A stretch of DNA of 40,114 bases from Zygnema cylindricum (taxonomy: Eukaryota; Streptophyta; Zygnematophyceae; Zygnematales; Zygnemataceae), in NCBI GenBank assembly GCA_037447655.1, contig JBBHKE010001291.1:44999-85112 (forward strand), read 5' to 3'. How positions within the stretch are numbered: the first letter of the stretch is position 1; the number at the start of each line of letters is the position of its first letter. The notes under the pieces are model-generated. The model made no database searches and had not been told where the DNA came from. It saw nothing but the letters and a program-made list of their open reading frames with translations. Both the position numbers and the translations under genes were made by a program. This document shows positions 10,878 to 20,409 of this stretch, piece by piece.

Positions 10878-11570
10878 TTGTCAAAATCCAGTTTTCTTAA
10901 TAGTGAACAATTATTTTTGGGACACATGGTTAATGGGGAAGGTGTTAAAACAGATCCATCCAAAATTAGTGCAATTCAAAATTCGAAGCAACCCACTAAT
11001 GTCACAGAAGTTAGATCATTTTTGGGATTTGCCACTTATTACAGGAAATTTATCATGAATTTCAGTATGATCGCCGCACCTTTGACAAATTTACTTTGGG
11101 AGAATGAGACTTTTGTGTGGGGAGCCGATCAAGAGAGAGCTTTTGAGGAACTAAAAGGAAAGCTGACCTCTGCCCCTACATTGGTGTATCCTGATCCTGT
11201 TGGGGAATTTGAAGTTTTGACCACTACTGATGCATCTGATGAATGTCTAGGTGCGGTCATAAGTCAAAAAGTTGGCAAACATTTTCATCCTATTGCTTTT
11301 GAGCCCAGGGAATTCAATAATGCTGAAAAGAACTATCCAGCACAGGAAAATGAATTACTTGCAATTCTTCCTGCATTGGTGAAATGGCGTTGTTATTTGC
11401 ATAATAAAGAATTTACATTTCACTGTCTCTTGTCCATAGATATTAAGTGATGCAGAGATTATGACTAGCAGACAAGTTAAGTGGATGCAAAAATTGGCAT
11501 ATTTCAAATTTAATGTCAAACACATTCTTGGGAAGACAAATGTAGTCGCATATCCTTTAAGTAGATGTTT
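10878..11570 (+). pseudogene. pol: gypsy pol: RT thumb/connection and RNase H
   Basis: RNase H removes the RNA strand during reverse transcription. An open stretch (10878-11450) begins with the RT palm/thumb end (FLNSEQLFLGHMVNGEGV, then RSFLGFATYYRKFI). RNase H follows: TTDASDECLGAVISQ, HPIAFEPREFNNAEKNYP and QENELLAIL include the expected acidic residues. A break near 11450 shifts the frame; the domain ends at about 11570 with GKTNVVAYPLSR, normally A-D-x-L-S-R, so the Asp is lost. Confidence 0.85.
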
Positions 11571-12556
11571 TGAAATAAGTGTGATGGTTCGAGATGAATT
11601 ATTTTTAGATGTTGTTAGAAATGGTTATGATAAAGATTTTTATTTTCCTGTAATTTGCAACAATATCTCGGAAGGGAATTCTGACCCATTGAATGAGAGG
11701 CATGTCAAAACTTTAGTATAGAAGATGGTTTACTGTATTTGCAAACAAGGGATAGATTATGCATTCTTGAAATGCGAGACTTAAGAAAACAACTTTTACA
11801 GGAAGCCCATAAGTATTAGGACATCTAGGTCGAGATAAATCTCTTGGTCGGTTCCAAAGTAGATTGTTTTGGCCCGGGATGGCAAAAGAGGTGTTCAAAC
11901 ATGTGGAAAGTTGTGTTCGTTGCCAACAGAGTAAACCTAGTAACCAAAAACCTAGAGGTCTCTTAAAACCTTTAGATATCCTTAAAAGACCATGGGAATC
12001 GGTCAGTAAGGATTATATTGTGAGTTTGCTAGCTACATCAGTTTCATGGTTGTAGTCGATAGGTTCATTAAAATGACAATCTTTATCCCTTACAAAACTA
12101 CTCATTCGGTTGTAGGTATTGCAAACTTATATTTTGACAACGTGGTCAAACACCATGGAGTCCCCTTGTTTATAGTTGGTGATAGAGATTTTAAATTTAC
12201 GTTTGCATTTTGGAAAGAATTACAGCAAAATTTAGGCACTGAATTAAAAATGAATACCTCTTATCACTTTGACAGATGGACATACATAAAAGATGAACCG
12301 TACTCTAAAGGAAATGCTTAGGACTGTTTGCAATGGAGTTCAGAACACATGGGAATCTAAACTACCATTAATAGAATTTGCATAGAATTCATGTAAACAT
12401 GCTAGCACAAGATTCTCTCCGTTTGAAGTTGCATACGGATACTAACCAAGAGAAGCATTAAATTTAATAACAGGGGTCAATCAAGAGAATAGGGGTTCTG
12501 GAACGGAGTTTTGGGAATACACCCAAACAGTTTGGAAAATAGTTCGGGATGCATTA
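11571..12556 (+). pseudogene. pol: gypsy pol: integrase (degraded)
   Basis: Integrase inserts the DNA copy. The HHCC zinc-binding part spans about 11798-11935, with FWPGMAKEVFKHVESCVRCQ at its end. The catalytic core starts with SVSKDYIVSLL (first Asp) and, in a shifted frame, MVVVDRFIKMTIFIPYK and VKHHGVPLFIVGDRDFKF (second Asp). The region expected to hold the catalytic Glu is scrambled and ends in a stop at 12319. Further core residues (PLIEFA, RFSPFEVAYGY) follow at about 12365-12440 with stops. Inactive. Confidence 0.8.
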
Positions 12557-13051
12557 GTGGAGGCACAAAAAAGGCAAGAATTAAATGCTAACAGCAAACA
12601 GGGTGATTGGGTGGTAAGCACAGGTGACAACGTTTGGCTTTCAACAACTCATTACAGGTGCAAGATCGAGGGAGAATCAGATCCCACGGGGAAATTTGCT
12701 CCTAAGTACATCGGACCATTTAATGTAATCGAGATGATATTGACATTTGCTGCCAAATTGGACTTTCCACCTTCAACAAAAATTCATCCAATGATACACA
12801 TCAGTCAGTTGAAACCAACAAATGTTCGACCAATTGAAGGAGAATTGGAATTGGATCCCTCAATAATTATAGAACCTGAGGTCTACAAATGGGTAATAGA
12901 TTGGGTTAGTCAACGGTTTAAGGTCGAGAATACTATATTCCGGCAAGTGCATTATCTAGGAAGGCCAGAAGATAAGTCGACTTTAGATGATAAAAATTTG
13001 GAGTTTTTACAAAGGTATTGGAGGAATAATAATATAGAATTCCCGTCTTGA
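12557..13051 (+). pseudogene. pol: gypsy pol: integrase C-terminus with chromodomain-like tail
   Basis: A 164-codon open stretch. Residues about 50-95 hold the GPY/F module (KFAPKYIGPFNVIE, then HPMIHISQLKP), usual at the integrase end of gypsy elements. Residues about 113-160 read VYKWVIDW...QVHYLGRPEDKSTLDDKNLE, matching the pattern of a chromodomain (YxVEKIL...YLVKWKGxPxxxxTWExxxNL) with several aromatic-cage residues changed. This places the element among chromoviruses, whose chromodomain directs insertion to heterochromatin. It ends at the stop 13049-13051, close to the polypurine tract. Confidence 0.8.
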
Positions 13052-13089
13052 GAATGAAATGTGTTTCTAATTGAGGTCAGTTAAATATA

Positions 13090-13098
13090 AGAAGGGGG
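13090..13098 (+). promoter_or_regulatory. Polypurine tract of the gypsy element
   Basis: AGAAGGGGG followed by TG lies just before the 3' LTR and would prime plus-strand synthesis. The 17 bases between it and the start of clear LTR homology (13116) leave the LTR border ambiguous. Confidence 0.75.
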
Positions 13099-13115
13099 TG
13101 ATTTAACAATAATAG

Positions 13116-13956
13116 TGGATCGAACTTGTTCGTAAATGGGTATTTAAGTGTTATGAATATAGAGTTTTGAATTTGGTAGACGTCCGTAAAAGAATCGCAG
13201 GATTTGGAGTTGTATTTTAAAAGATATAGTGATTGGTGTATATAGGCGACATCACGAGGTCAAAATAACAAGTGGGTGTTCATTGTAACGGGTTAATGTT
13301 CAAACTAGCCGCGGAATTTCAGGCGCACGTTTACAAAGTACCAAATGAATCAATTTTTCGTTTTGTACGCACGATGGTTCGTTTTGTACAATTTTTACAA
13401 CGAAACGTCACTTTAACTTTATGGAATTTCGTAAGTAGTTTCGTGTGTGAAATTTGCGACGTACGTTCGTGCGAAGTCGCGTTTCGTTTGCCGCGCAGTT
13501 TTGCACGTAAATGTTACGTACTCAAATGTAATGTTTGATTGGTTAGTAAATCCTACGTAGTTAGTAAGAGATTTTCTCACGTTTTTGCATAGGTCAGTTT
13601 GAGTCTTAGCTGATCAATGATTGGCCCAAGTAAAACTTGTTCAACGGAGCGTTGACTCTGACCTGGCTAGTCCAGGGCGATGATGAATAAATAGTGAAGT
13701 CTAAGAGAAAAGTAAACATCTTTTCCTTTGGAAAATTTTGTGGAAATTTTGACTAATTTTAGTCCTGAGCGATAATAACAAAATTAGAGCAATGGCATTT
13801 TTGCAATGAAATCTCTTACTAACTAAGTAGTGTTTTAGTAGTTAAAAGATAGAATTATTACGAGTGGAGAGTAGTGGAAAACACTTTAAAAGAAGGGTTG
13901 AGCCACAAGGGCAAGAGACCAAGCTAATGTTATGTGGACAGAAGCTTCTTCTAATT
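13116..13956 (+). mobile_element. 3' LTR of Ty3/gypsy chromovirus, right end missing
   Basis: Aligns with 6113-6950 from TGGATCGAACTTGTTCG to CTTCTTCTAATT; by eye most bases match, with scattered substitutions. The last roughly 120 bases of the LTR are absent: after 13956 the sequence changes to another, inverted, LTR. So the element is old and was cut by a later insertion or deletion. Confidence 0.88.
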
Positions 13957-14671
13957 ACGTATTATTCGTTGGATTTATACCATTCGTTAAGTTTTGCTTA
14001 GTACTTTCTTTATGCCCGGCCAAAGATGGCATATAAATGCAAAAGGTCTCTCAGAGAGAGGTGCCTCAAAAATGTCTAAGTCTTAGTTCCCTCTCGAACC
14101 CTTACTTATACTCTACTCAACCAATTACAAGACTGTAAAGTTCAAGAAGTACAGCTGCCGTAGTACTTCTTGTACTGCCATGGCCGTCTTATTGACAACT
14201 GTCAGTTCCTAAGCCATGGTTTCTCTTCCCGTACTAATTGTCGTCCACTTATGGCTTACCACGTGTCATCCGCCGACATTGGCCCACAAACTGCCAAATG
14301 GTCACTCCGGTGCGTCGGCTCCACTCTGAGCCGTCTTGTCTAAAGTCGACAATTTATCACGTCCGTTTAAATTCAATATTTTTTCGTTTCGTAATTTGTG
14401 AAATGGAGTATGTAGAATAACACTATTGTTAAATACGAATCACACCCAATATGTATAATTGACCTAACGGATAAGGTCGACGTCTATATGTTTGGTGGTG
14501 ATTGTAATCAAATCTTACTCCGGTCACCTATTCATTTTGTTAGAGGCACATGTGTGCTCTTCTTTGACTGCCTGAAGACACCCATGGTTCCTTAAGTCCT
14601 AGTGACTGCAACATGTATATAGACTTAGAGTGGCGTCTTGGACAGATAACTAGAAAACACATTTTTGAACA
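13957..14671 (-). mobile_element. Diverged copia LTR, inverted (relative of the LTR at 24936)
   Basis: Read on the minus strand this stretch follows the LTR family of 24936-25838. It starts TGTTCAAAAATGTGTTTTC at 14671, then GTTGCAGTCACTAGGAC and CCATGG, a tRNA-like block (about 14455-14535), a conserved CACGTG with GCCATAAG-type context, AAGAAGTAC(A/T) phrases, a CTCTCTGAGAGACC block and a TATA-like ATTTATAT. The order equals that of the copy at 26890-27889, but identity is much lower. Left border set where homology with the gypsy LTR stops. Confidence 0.6.
14455..14535 (+). other. tRNA-like block, copy 5 (diverged)
   Basis: CCTAACGGATAAGGTCGACG resembles an A-box/D-arm and GGTGATTGTAATCAAATCTT occupies the B-box position, in the same place in the LTR as the clearer copies at 25138, 27603 and 31585. 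Decayed; not a functional tRNA gene. Confidence 0.4.
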
Positions 14672-14895
14672 AACTGAACGGAAAACCGTAAAATAGACGT
14701 TGCACCATTTCCGCGTGGTAAGTTTGGATTTATGTAGATTGTCCTCCTCTACAAGGAAGCCCTATTAAAATTCGTATACAAAGAAGTCGCCATTGATGAT
14801 GCCACAGAAGAGGCCACTGAAGTTGCCATTGAAGCCGCTGTTGAAGCATTTACAAACCTCGCCAGGAGCATCCTTGTCTAAAACTCGAGGAATAG

Positions 14896-15081
14896 TTTGG
14901 GAGCATAGTCTTCATTAAGACTCCAGACAGTGGGCTTATTGGAAACAACCGATTATGTATCTGTATCTACTGCAACTTCGAATACAACGCCCAAGCCACT
15001 AGGATCAAGAACCACCTTTTTGGAAATATGAAGAGGCAGGGATTCTGTCTTGACGAGGTAAAGGAGTTAAGTGCTTCTTAA
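14896..15081 (+). pseudogene. BED-type zinc-finger fragment of a hAT transposase
   Basis: A 61-codon open stretch without an ATG, between stops at 14893 and 15079. Residues about 20-45 read CICIYCNFEYNAQATRIKNH followed by LFGN. The pattern C-x2-C, then TRIKNHL, is that of BED-type zinc fingers at the N-terminus of plant hAT transposases, which bind transposon ends. No catalytic hATC-type domain is present downstream. It sits 320 bp left of a hAT-type MITE. An upstream frame (about 14785-14880) rich in Glu/Ala may be a frameshifted continuation. Assignment rests on one motif. Confidence 0.5.
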
Positions 15082-15224
15082 ATTGTAAAATCGGTTTATG
15101 GTTCATGCAGTAAATAATTTAATTTCATACAAGGATTTTTTTTTTTGCTTCAACGTGAATTTTTCTTTTTAAATTATCGACATGGTATGTGGGGCCATGT
15201 TGAAGCAACGATGAGGGAGCCAGG

Positions 15225-15390
15225 TTGCTTGACGAGGCAACATTGTCGGCGGTTGATAGTTGAACGGTGAGATTGCCTCGTCGCTGGTTCAACAACCAAC
15301 AAGGAGGCAGCCCGGTCGCTGGTTCAACAACCATGGTTGTTGGTTTGTGGTTCAACGTTGAGGTTGTCGTCGCTGGTTTTTTCACCTTCG
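15225..15390. repeat. GGTTCAACAACC direct and inverted repeats
   Basis: GTCGCTGGTTCAACAACCA occurs twice (about 15281 and 15314), and GGTTGTTGGTTTGTGGTTCAAC adds inverted and further direct pieces. Short open frames across it on both strands are repeat-derived. Confidence 0.6.
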
Positions 15391-15393
15391 CTG

Positions 15394-15715
15394 GTTTTTT
15401 GCATAGTTCAAAACTAGGCGTTTTTATGGTAGGCCTTTGGTCGGCGCCTTTATCGTAAGTTGCGTTATAGGCTTTTCATGTGATCTTCTTATATCTCTAA
15501 TTTGATCAGCGACTGTCCGATCGTCTGAATTTGACGGTGTAAATAAATTATTTTAGCCCGAATGTTTTAATTGGTCCAATTTTTGGTCCGAATGTTTTAA
15601 TTGGTCCGAATAGGTCCGAATACAATATGGGTCTTAAGGTCATATCGTATGTTTTGCATACAATAGGCATATTGTATGGGCCTATTTTCACTTACTTTTG
15701 AACTATGGTTTTTTG
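15394..15715. repeat. 8-bp target-site duplication flanking MITE copy C
   Basis: GTTTTTTG at 15394-15401 and again at 15708-15715, immediately outside the terminal inverted repeats. Perfect 8-bp duplication as made by hAT transposases. Confidence 0.85.
15402..15707 (-). mobile_element. hAT-type MITE, copy C (306 bp, inverted relative to A and B)
   Basis: Starts CATAGTTCAAAACTAGG and ends CTTACTTTTGAACTATG, with perfect 8-bp flanking duplications. Read in reverse complement it follows copies A and B: hairpin-forming CATACAAT/ATTGTATG block, then the segment with CAGACGATCGGACAG and AGAAGATCACATGAAAAGCC. It has its own internal variant in which a GGACCAATTAAAACATTCGG-like unit is repeated. No coding capacity, so it relied on a transposase supplied elsewhere. 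Confidence 0.9.
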
Positions 15716-15949
15716 CTTTTTTAGATTTTTTATTGTATTGAAAATTGTAAATCTAAAAATATAAAAATGCAAATTTCGAAAAATGTACTGAAACGGACGG
15801 ATATATAATCGGGTATGCACTTTAACGAATTTTTAATATTGATTAATGCGAAACGTACGTATTTCTCGCGCGTTCGTTTCGTGAGTAATAAGCGATTTGA
15901 ATTACTATGCGGTAAAAATATGGACAGCGTTTATGACGCAAAAAAATAC
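15716..15949. other. Spacer between two MITEs
   Basis: AT-rich sequence without a supported gene. CGTACGTATTTCTCGCGCG near 15853 is a GC-richer patch. Confidence 0.5.
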
Positions 15950-16511
15950 CCTCGAACCATAGTTCAAAAGTAGGTGAAAGTAGGCCCATACAATATGCCT
16001 ATTGTATGCAAAACATACAATATGCCCTTAAGACCCATATTGTATTGGTCGAAAAATGAAAAAAAATAGCTACAGGGTTGAGTTGCACATCGATCGATAG
16101 AGAATCAAACGTCATGTCTAAATTTTGAAAAAAAATCGGACAAAAAAATAATTTCTGTGAGTTTCGAGGTAAAACTTTTTTAAACCGTCAGATTCAGACG
16201 ATCGGACGGTCACTGATCAAAGTAGCGATCTAAGAAGATCACATGAAAAGCCCATAACACAACTTACGAAAGGACTATCTGTCATATTAGCGTCTGCAAT
16301 TTTGAACGTCCGCGTGTTTTAGTTCGCTAAAAAAATTCGTCCGTCGGCGTGCGCTAAACTATGATCATACGTCAGATTCGTACGTCCGTACAAGAGTGTC
16401 CACAGCACACACACATACAGTATGCTTACTCTACGCGAGTTTAGTGCCAAGTTTTGTGCGCCTACCAAAGACCTACCATAAAAACGCCTACTTTTGAACT
16501 ATGCCTCGAAC
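15950..16511. repeat. 8-bp target-site duplication flanking MITE copy B
   Basis: CCTCGAAC at 15950-15957 and again at 16504-16511, directly outside the inverted repeats. Together with copy C this fixes both the element ends and the hAT-like 8-bp duplication length. Confidence 0.9.
15958..16503 (+). mobile_element. hAT-type MITE, copy B (546 bp)
   Basis: Begins CATAGTTCAAAAGTAGG and ends CCTACTTTTGAACTATG with a perfect 8-bp target duplication. The left 320 bases match copy A closely, including the CATACAATATGCCTATTGTATG fold-back. It holds about 170 extra bases (16280-16455) absent from A and C, with sequence such as AGTTCGCTAAAAAAATTCG, which may be an insertion or the longer ancestral interior. 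Non-coding. Confidence 0.92.
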
Positions 16512-19500
16512 TGTAACTTTTTTCACGTCATTCATCATTTACGAGAGGGGTTCCGTACACGCGTCAAAAGCTGTCGTTTTGTCCTGTCTGCACGTTCAAG
16601 ATTCTGTTGTCGGTCAAGCGATGACGGCTATCTGACGTCAAGATACGCTCTGTCGATTCTGACTCAAACCGTTCGCAGTTCGCTCTCACTGCATTACTGT
16701 AATGATCGGCCAGTTTAGTTTTTACTTCTGCCGGCTGCATGGTAGCCGTCAGTTTTTCGCGCTGTTTTTGGTCAGCGCATGATCGACGAGGAATTGTTAA
16801 CCGGCGCCAAAAAAGTTCATACACACGTGTTGTCCAATGAGTGGATATGACGTGGCACAAGGAAGGCCGTCAAATTTCTTGAGCGGCTCGCTGTGACGTG
16901 ACTCAAAACAATCTTACAAAATATTGTTTCAGCACAATGTTTCTTGAACCGATTTTTTTTTGACGTGCCACAGGTTTTTAAAAATTGTATGACACGTGGC
17001 TCTAGAAAATTCGTATATTTACACGTGCCAAATATGCAGCGTATATCTCAGCGTTCTCGGGTCGTGTTCTGTATATGATTTCACACGTGTGGCCCGGCAA
17101 AACGTTTAGATTTTTCTGAAGCTCGAAACTCTACTGTAGTGATTCCGTACAGATTCCGTACATAACCCGTGAGCGTGACCACCGAAGCAGCTTTTGCAAC
17201 TCCGACCACGTGTCATACATATATCGGTTGTAAATAGTGTGACTGTAGTTTCGCCATGCGTGCTATGAGGTGGCAATGCCACGTGTGAAGTACGATAGGG
17301 CATGCCGAAAAACTCGCAAGTGTTTTAGATTTTGTACTGATGACGTGGATAAATTTGATGGTTTTTAAAAATTAGCACCTCATCCATTCTAAAATCCCGG
17401 ACCACAACTAATCGTACCTTTTTGACGGGTACAATTTGTTTTTCGTTTAGATTGTTTTTGCGAGTCACGTTGACCTCGTGGGGCGGCGAAAGGAGAACCA
17501 CAAAAAAAGGGTTAAAAGGAAAAGTCAAAACAACTTATTTTTTGTATTTTTGATATGGTACTTTGTAAATACTTTCAACCAAATGCCTGCGCTTGTAGAC
17601 AAACAAACGACACAAAAAACAAAAAAAAATCGGCGGAAAAAGACTTTTTCCGCCGGATAATTTTCCGCCCAAAAGCGGATTGAGTCGACATTCTGCAAAA
17701 AAAACAAAATAATATATAAAATACAAGTAAAAAATGGGTTAAATCACACTCACCAAAATAGAATAAAATAAAATTTTAAGTCAAAAATGGGTTAAAATCA
17801 CACTCACTACAGTAGTGGTGGAACATAGTGTTTTGTATTTTAGGGTTTGTCCGTACATTTTATTTTTTTTCTTCAACCTATTTGGTTGTCGGTTGGATCC
17901 AAAACAAAATCCAACTCACCACGCAAAACGACAAGCCGACAGGACAAAAAAATAATATTTTCTTCCGCTTTCCGAAACTTGTCAGCCGGCATGCCGCTAT
18001 TTCAATGTTGACTTGCAACTGTCCAACCAGGCTGGAGAGTCTCAATTTTTTTTTGTCATTTTCATAAAATCCAAGATCTATGTGCAAACTGATGTTCCAG
18101 AACTTACGGTTTTCTGTCTTTCTTCATATCTCCCGAAATGTTGGAGTTTAGTGCGATTTCCTGCGTCACATGTGTTGTTCCATGACGTCACAACAGCCTC
18201 TCATGCAGTGCATTCGAACCGATTTTAATTTCACCAAAATTCGGGCTGTGAAAATAAAAAATAGAGTGGATGTAAACTCTATCTATATATTAATTATTTC
18301 AATGTTCTAAGGCTTTGTCGCTATTAGTGTTGATGTTTATTACGCGTCACAAGACCGATCTCTATAGCTTCAGATCCTTGGACCCGCACGTTTAATAGTG
18401 TGATACTGACATTGGATTTTAGTGCGAATACTATATTTAGTGGCAGTTGTACGGATGAAAAAACATTTCCTTTTGTACTTATTTGTCGCTTTTTGGTCCA
18501 GCATAAGAGGCCGAGATTCGACCATTTTCATTGAACCAGATGTTTGCCCCTGGTCGAATTTCGACCCACGAAACGACAAACCGACAAATTGACCCGACAA
18601 TGTACTTTTTACACTCTAAGTGTGACGTCGCCGATTCCACTGACATTCACTCGGCGTGCCGCCCTCAACTAGAATTTTAGCTTGCTTCCTTCCGTACTTC
18701 AAAAAAAGACAAAATTTAAATAAGACAACTTTCCAGAGTCAAAGGAAAAGCATCCGTGTCCAATCACAATCGATCGTACGGAAATTTCAGTTCAGTTTCT
18801 CCGAGGAGAAAGGCAGGTACTGTACTGTACTCGCACGTGCGATAATATTCTAAATTCTGAAAGACGTCCAGCGAACCCCGTCCATCCTACGCACGTGCGA
18901 AAACCCGACGACCTTTCAGGAGAATCGCCATGCGCCGATGCAGAAAACGACAAATCCAAAATTCCGCATATTTTGTCGTGTTTTAAAACAGCTGGCTTAA
19001 CCCCTTCGAACCGAAAATTCCTCTTTCCGAGAATCCGTCCGTACACTCCATTTCCGGATTTCATTCGGCAATCCGTACAGACCCCAAAACGACTTTCGCC
19101 GCCCCGAATATGTATCCGTACAATGGATTTTCGTTGAAGTCTCCCCCGAATCCCATATACGACAAACAGCCTCAATTAGCTACTATTCGTACGGTCACAA
19201 CTGCCGCCGACACCAAAATGACGTTCTAACGTTCCGAACCTCTCGTACGGACACGTCGTTCGGAAATATCGTACGGACGTCTCGCTCCAAACATCTCTTT
19301 GTCGCCACGTAGGACTTTCCATTTCTCGCCAGTGTTGCCCCGTCAGCGTTACGAGCCGGTCACGTCGACGTCACCGTACCGCCGCTACCGTCCAAAAGAG
19401 TGTACCGCGTGACAAGCCGTGACGCCCCCGTCCACGGGGGGAATTTGGCCCTTCCGAATATTGCGGCCGAGAGGGGGAGGGCCGACAGCGAAGGGTACGA

Positions 19501-19558
19501 GGGAGAGGAAGTAGAAAGAGGGGGGGGAGGGAGAGAATTGGAGTCAGTTATCAGAGTG
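16512..19558. other. Three-kilobase region without a recognised gene
   Basis: Apart from the ACGT-core cluster I recognise nothing coding. Open frames near 16564-16860 (minus), 17478-18228, and 18792-19175 (both strands) lack family motifs. 18880-19450 is more GC-rich, with repeated CGTACGG and CCGTAC phrases, and could be a promoter or 5' region for the candidate start at 19972. Confidence 0.4.
16824..17348. promoter_or_regulatory. Cluster of ACGT-core (G-box and TGACGTG) motifs
   Basis: Six CACGTG palindromes lie at 16824, 16993, 17022, 17084, 17207 and 17280, with TGACGTG-type sites near 16848, 16894, 16961 and 17341. In plants these bind bZIP and bHLH factors. The density is far above chance for 525 bases. 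A perfect TGACGTCA also lies at 18183-18190. No adjacent gene was recognised, so a promoter role is unproved; the motifs could instead belong to a decayed element. Confidence 0.5.
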
Positions 19559-19689
19559 GAGATAAGAGAGAGAGAGAGAGACAGAGAAAGGGAGCTAAAA
19601 GTAAAGAGTGAGACAGTGGGAGGGAGGAAGAAGAGAAGTGAGAGAGAGGAGATAGTATAAGACAGAGAGAAGAAAAAGAAAACACAATT

Positions 19690-19773
<84 letters not shown>

Positions 19774-19777
19774 AAAA

Positions 19778-19828
<51 letters not shown>
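19559..19828. repeat. (GA)n microsatellite
   Basis: Nearly uninterrupted GA dinucleotides from about 19694 to 19827, broken by AAGAAAAAAGAA, preceded by imperfect GA-rich sequence from about 19500. It is followed by a CT-rich stretch to 20104. The long Ser/Leu frame on the minus strand is an artefact of the repeat. Confidence 0.95.
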
Positions 19829-19830
<2 letters not shown>

Positions 19831-19971
19831 AAATTACAAAGAGATCGTAATTTACTCAAAACAAAGCAGAAAATAAAAAATCCTTTCCGCTTTCGCTCCT
19901 CCTTCCGTTACTTCTTCTCCCTCCCCTCCTTCCTCCCACTTTCTCCTCCCCTTCCCTCCTCCCCTCCCACC

Positions 19972-20104
19972 ATGCCTTCCCTCTACTCCCTCGAAGATGA
20001 CCACAACGGAGAAGTCCTCCCACCCAACGATCCCTCCTCCTCCTCCTCCCCCTCCCTCACCGCCTCCCTCTCTCCCTCCCTCCCCCTCTATTCCCCCCTC
20101 CCTC
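19972..20104 (+). CDS. Possible 5' end of a protein-coding gene, cut by assembly gap
   Basis: An ATG in good context (CCCACCATGCC) opens a frame starting MPSLYSLEDDHNGEVLPPND, which then becomes Ser/Pro/Leu-rich in CT-rich DNA and runs into the N gap at 20105. The first 20 residues are not low-complexity, and GA/CT-rich leaders are common in plant 5' UTRs, which favours a real start. Against this, no domain is recognisable and the sequence after the gap ends the frame at 20173. Function unknown. Confidence 0.25.
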
Positions 20105-20114
20105 NNNNNNNNNN
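20105..20114. other. Assembly gap (10 N)
   Basis: Ten consecutive N bases in CT-rich DNA. The true length of missing sequence is unknown. Confidence 0.99.
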
Positions 20115-20409
20115 ACTTTTGGTTCTCCCCCTCACTTTCCTCCTCCTTATCTTGCTCCCCTGGTTTACTGTGTAAATCTCCCGACCTGGTTTTCTAACTC
20201 AAGCCGGTTTGCTCGGAACTTTTTCAATATCCGGCCATATTGTACCAGACTTCCTGGTTATTACACACACAGTAGACGTTCACTTCACTTCTCCATTCTT
20301 TCCTGCACCTTCCCCGATTGTCCAGATATTTCCTTTCGTGAGGGCTTTTTTATTCTTTGAGCAATTGCCTTTCTTTCTCCACTGATGATGATTTGGTCCC
20401 ATTTTCCTC

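Noticed and set aside
18792-19175. 127-codon minus-strand frame and an overlapping plus frame
   Set aside because: Neither has a recognisable motif and both occur in the same moderately GC-rich DNA, so they are probably chance frames; kept only as part of an unannotated region.
19551-19859. Leu/Ser repeat frame on the minus strand
   Set aside because: Pure product of the (GA)n microsatellite.
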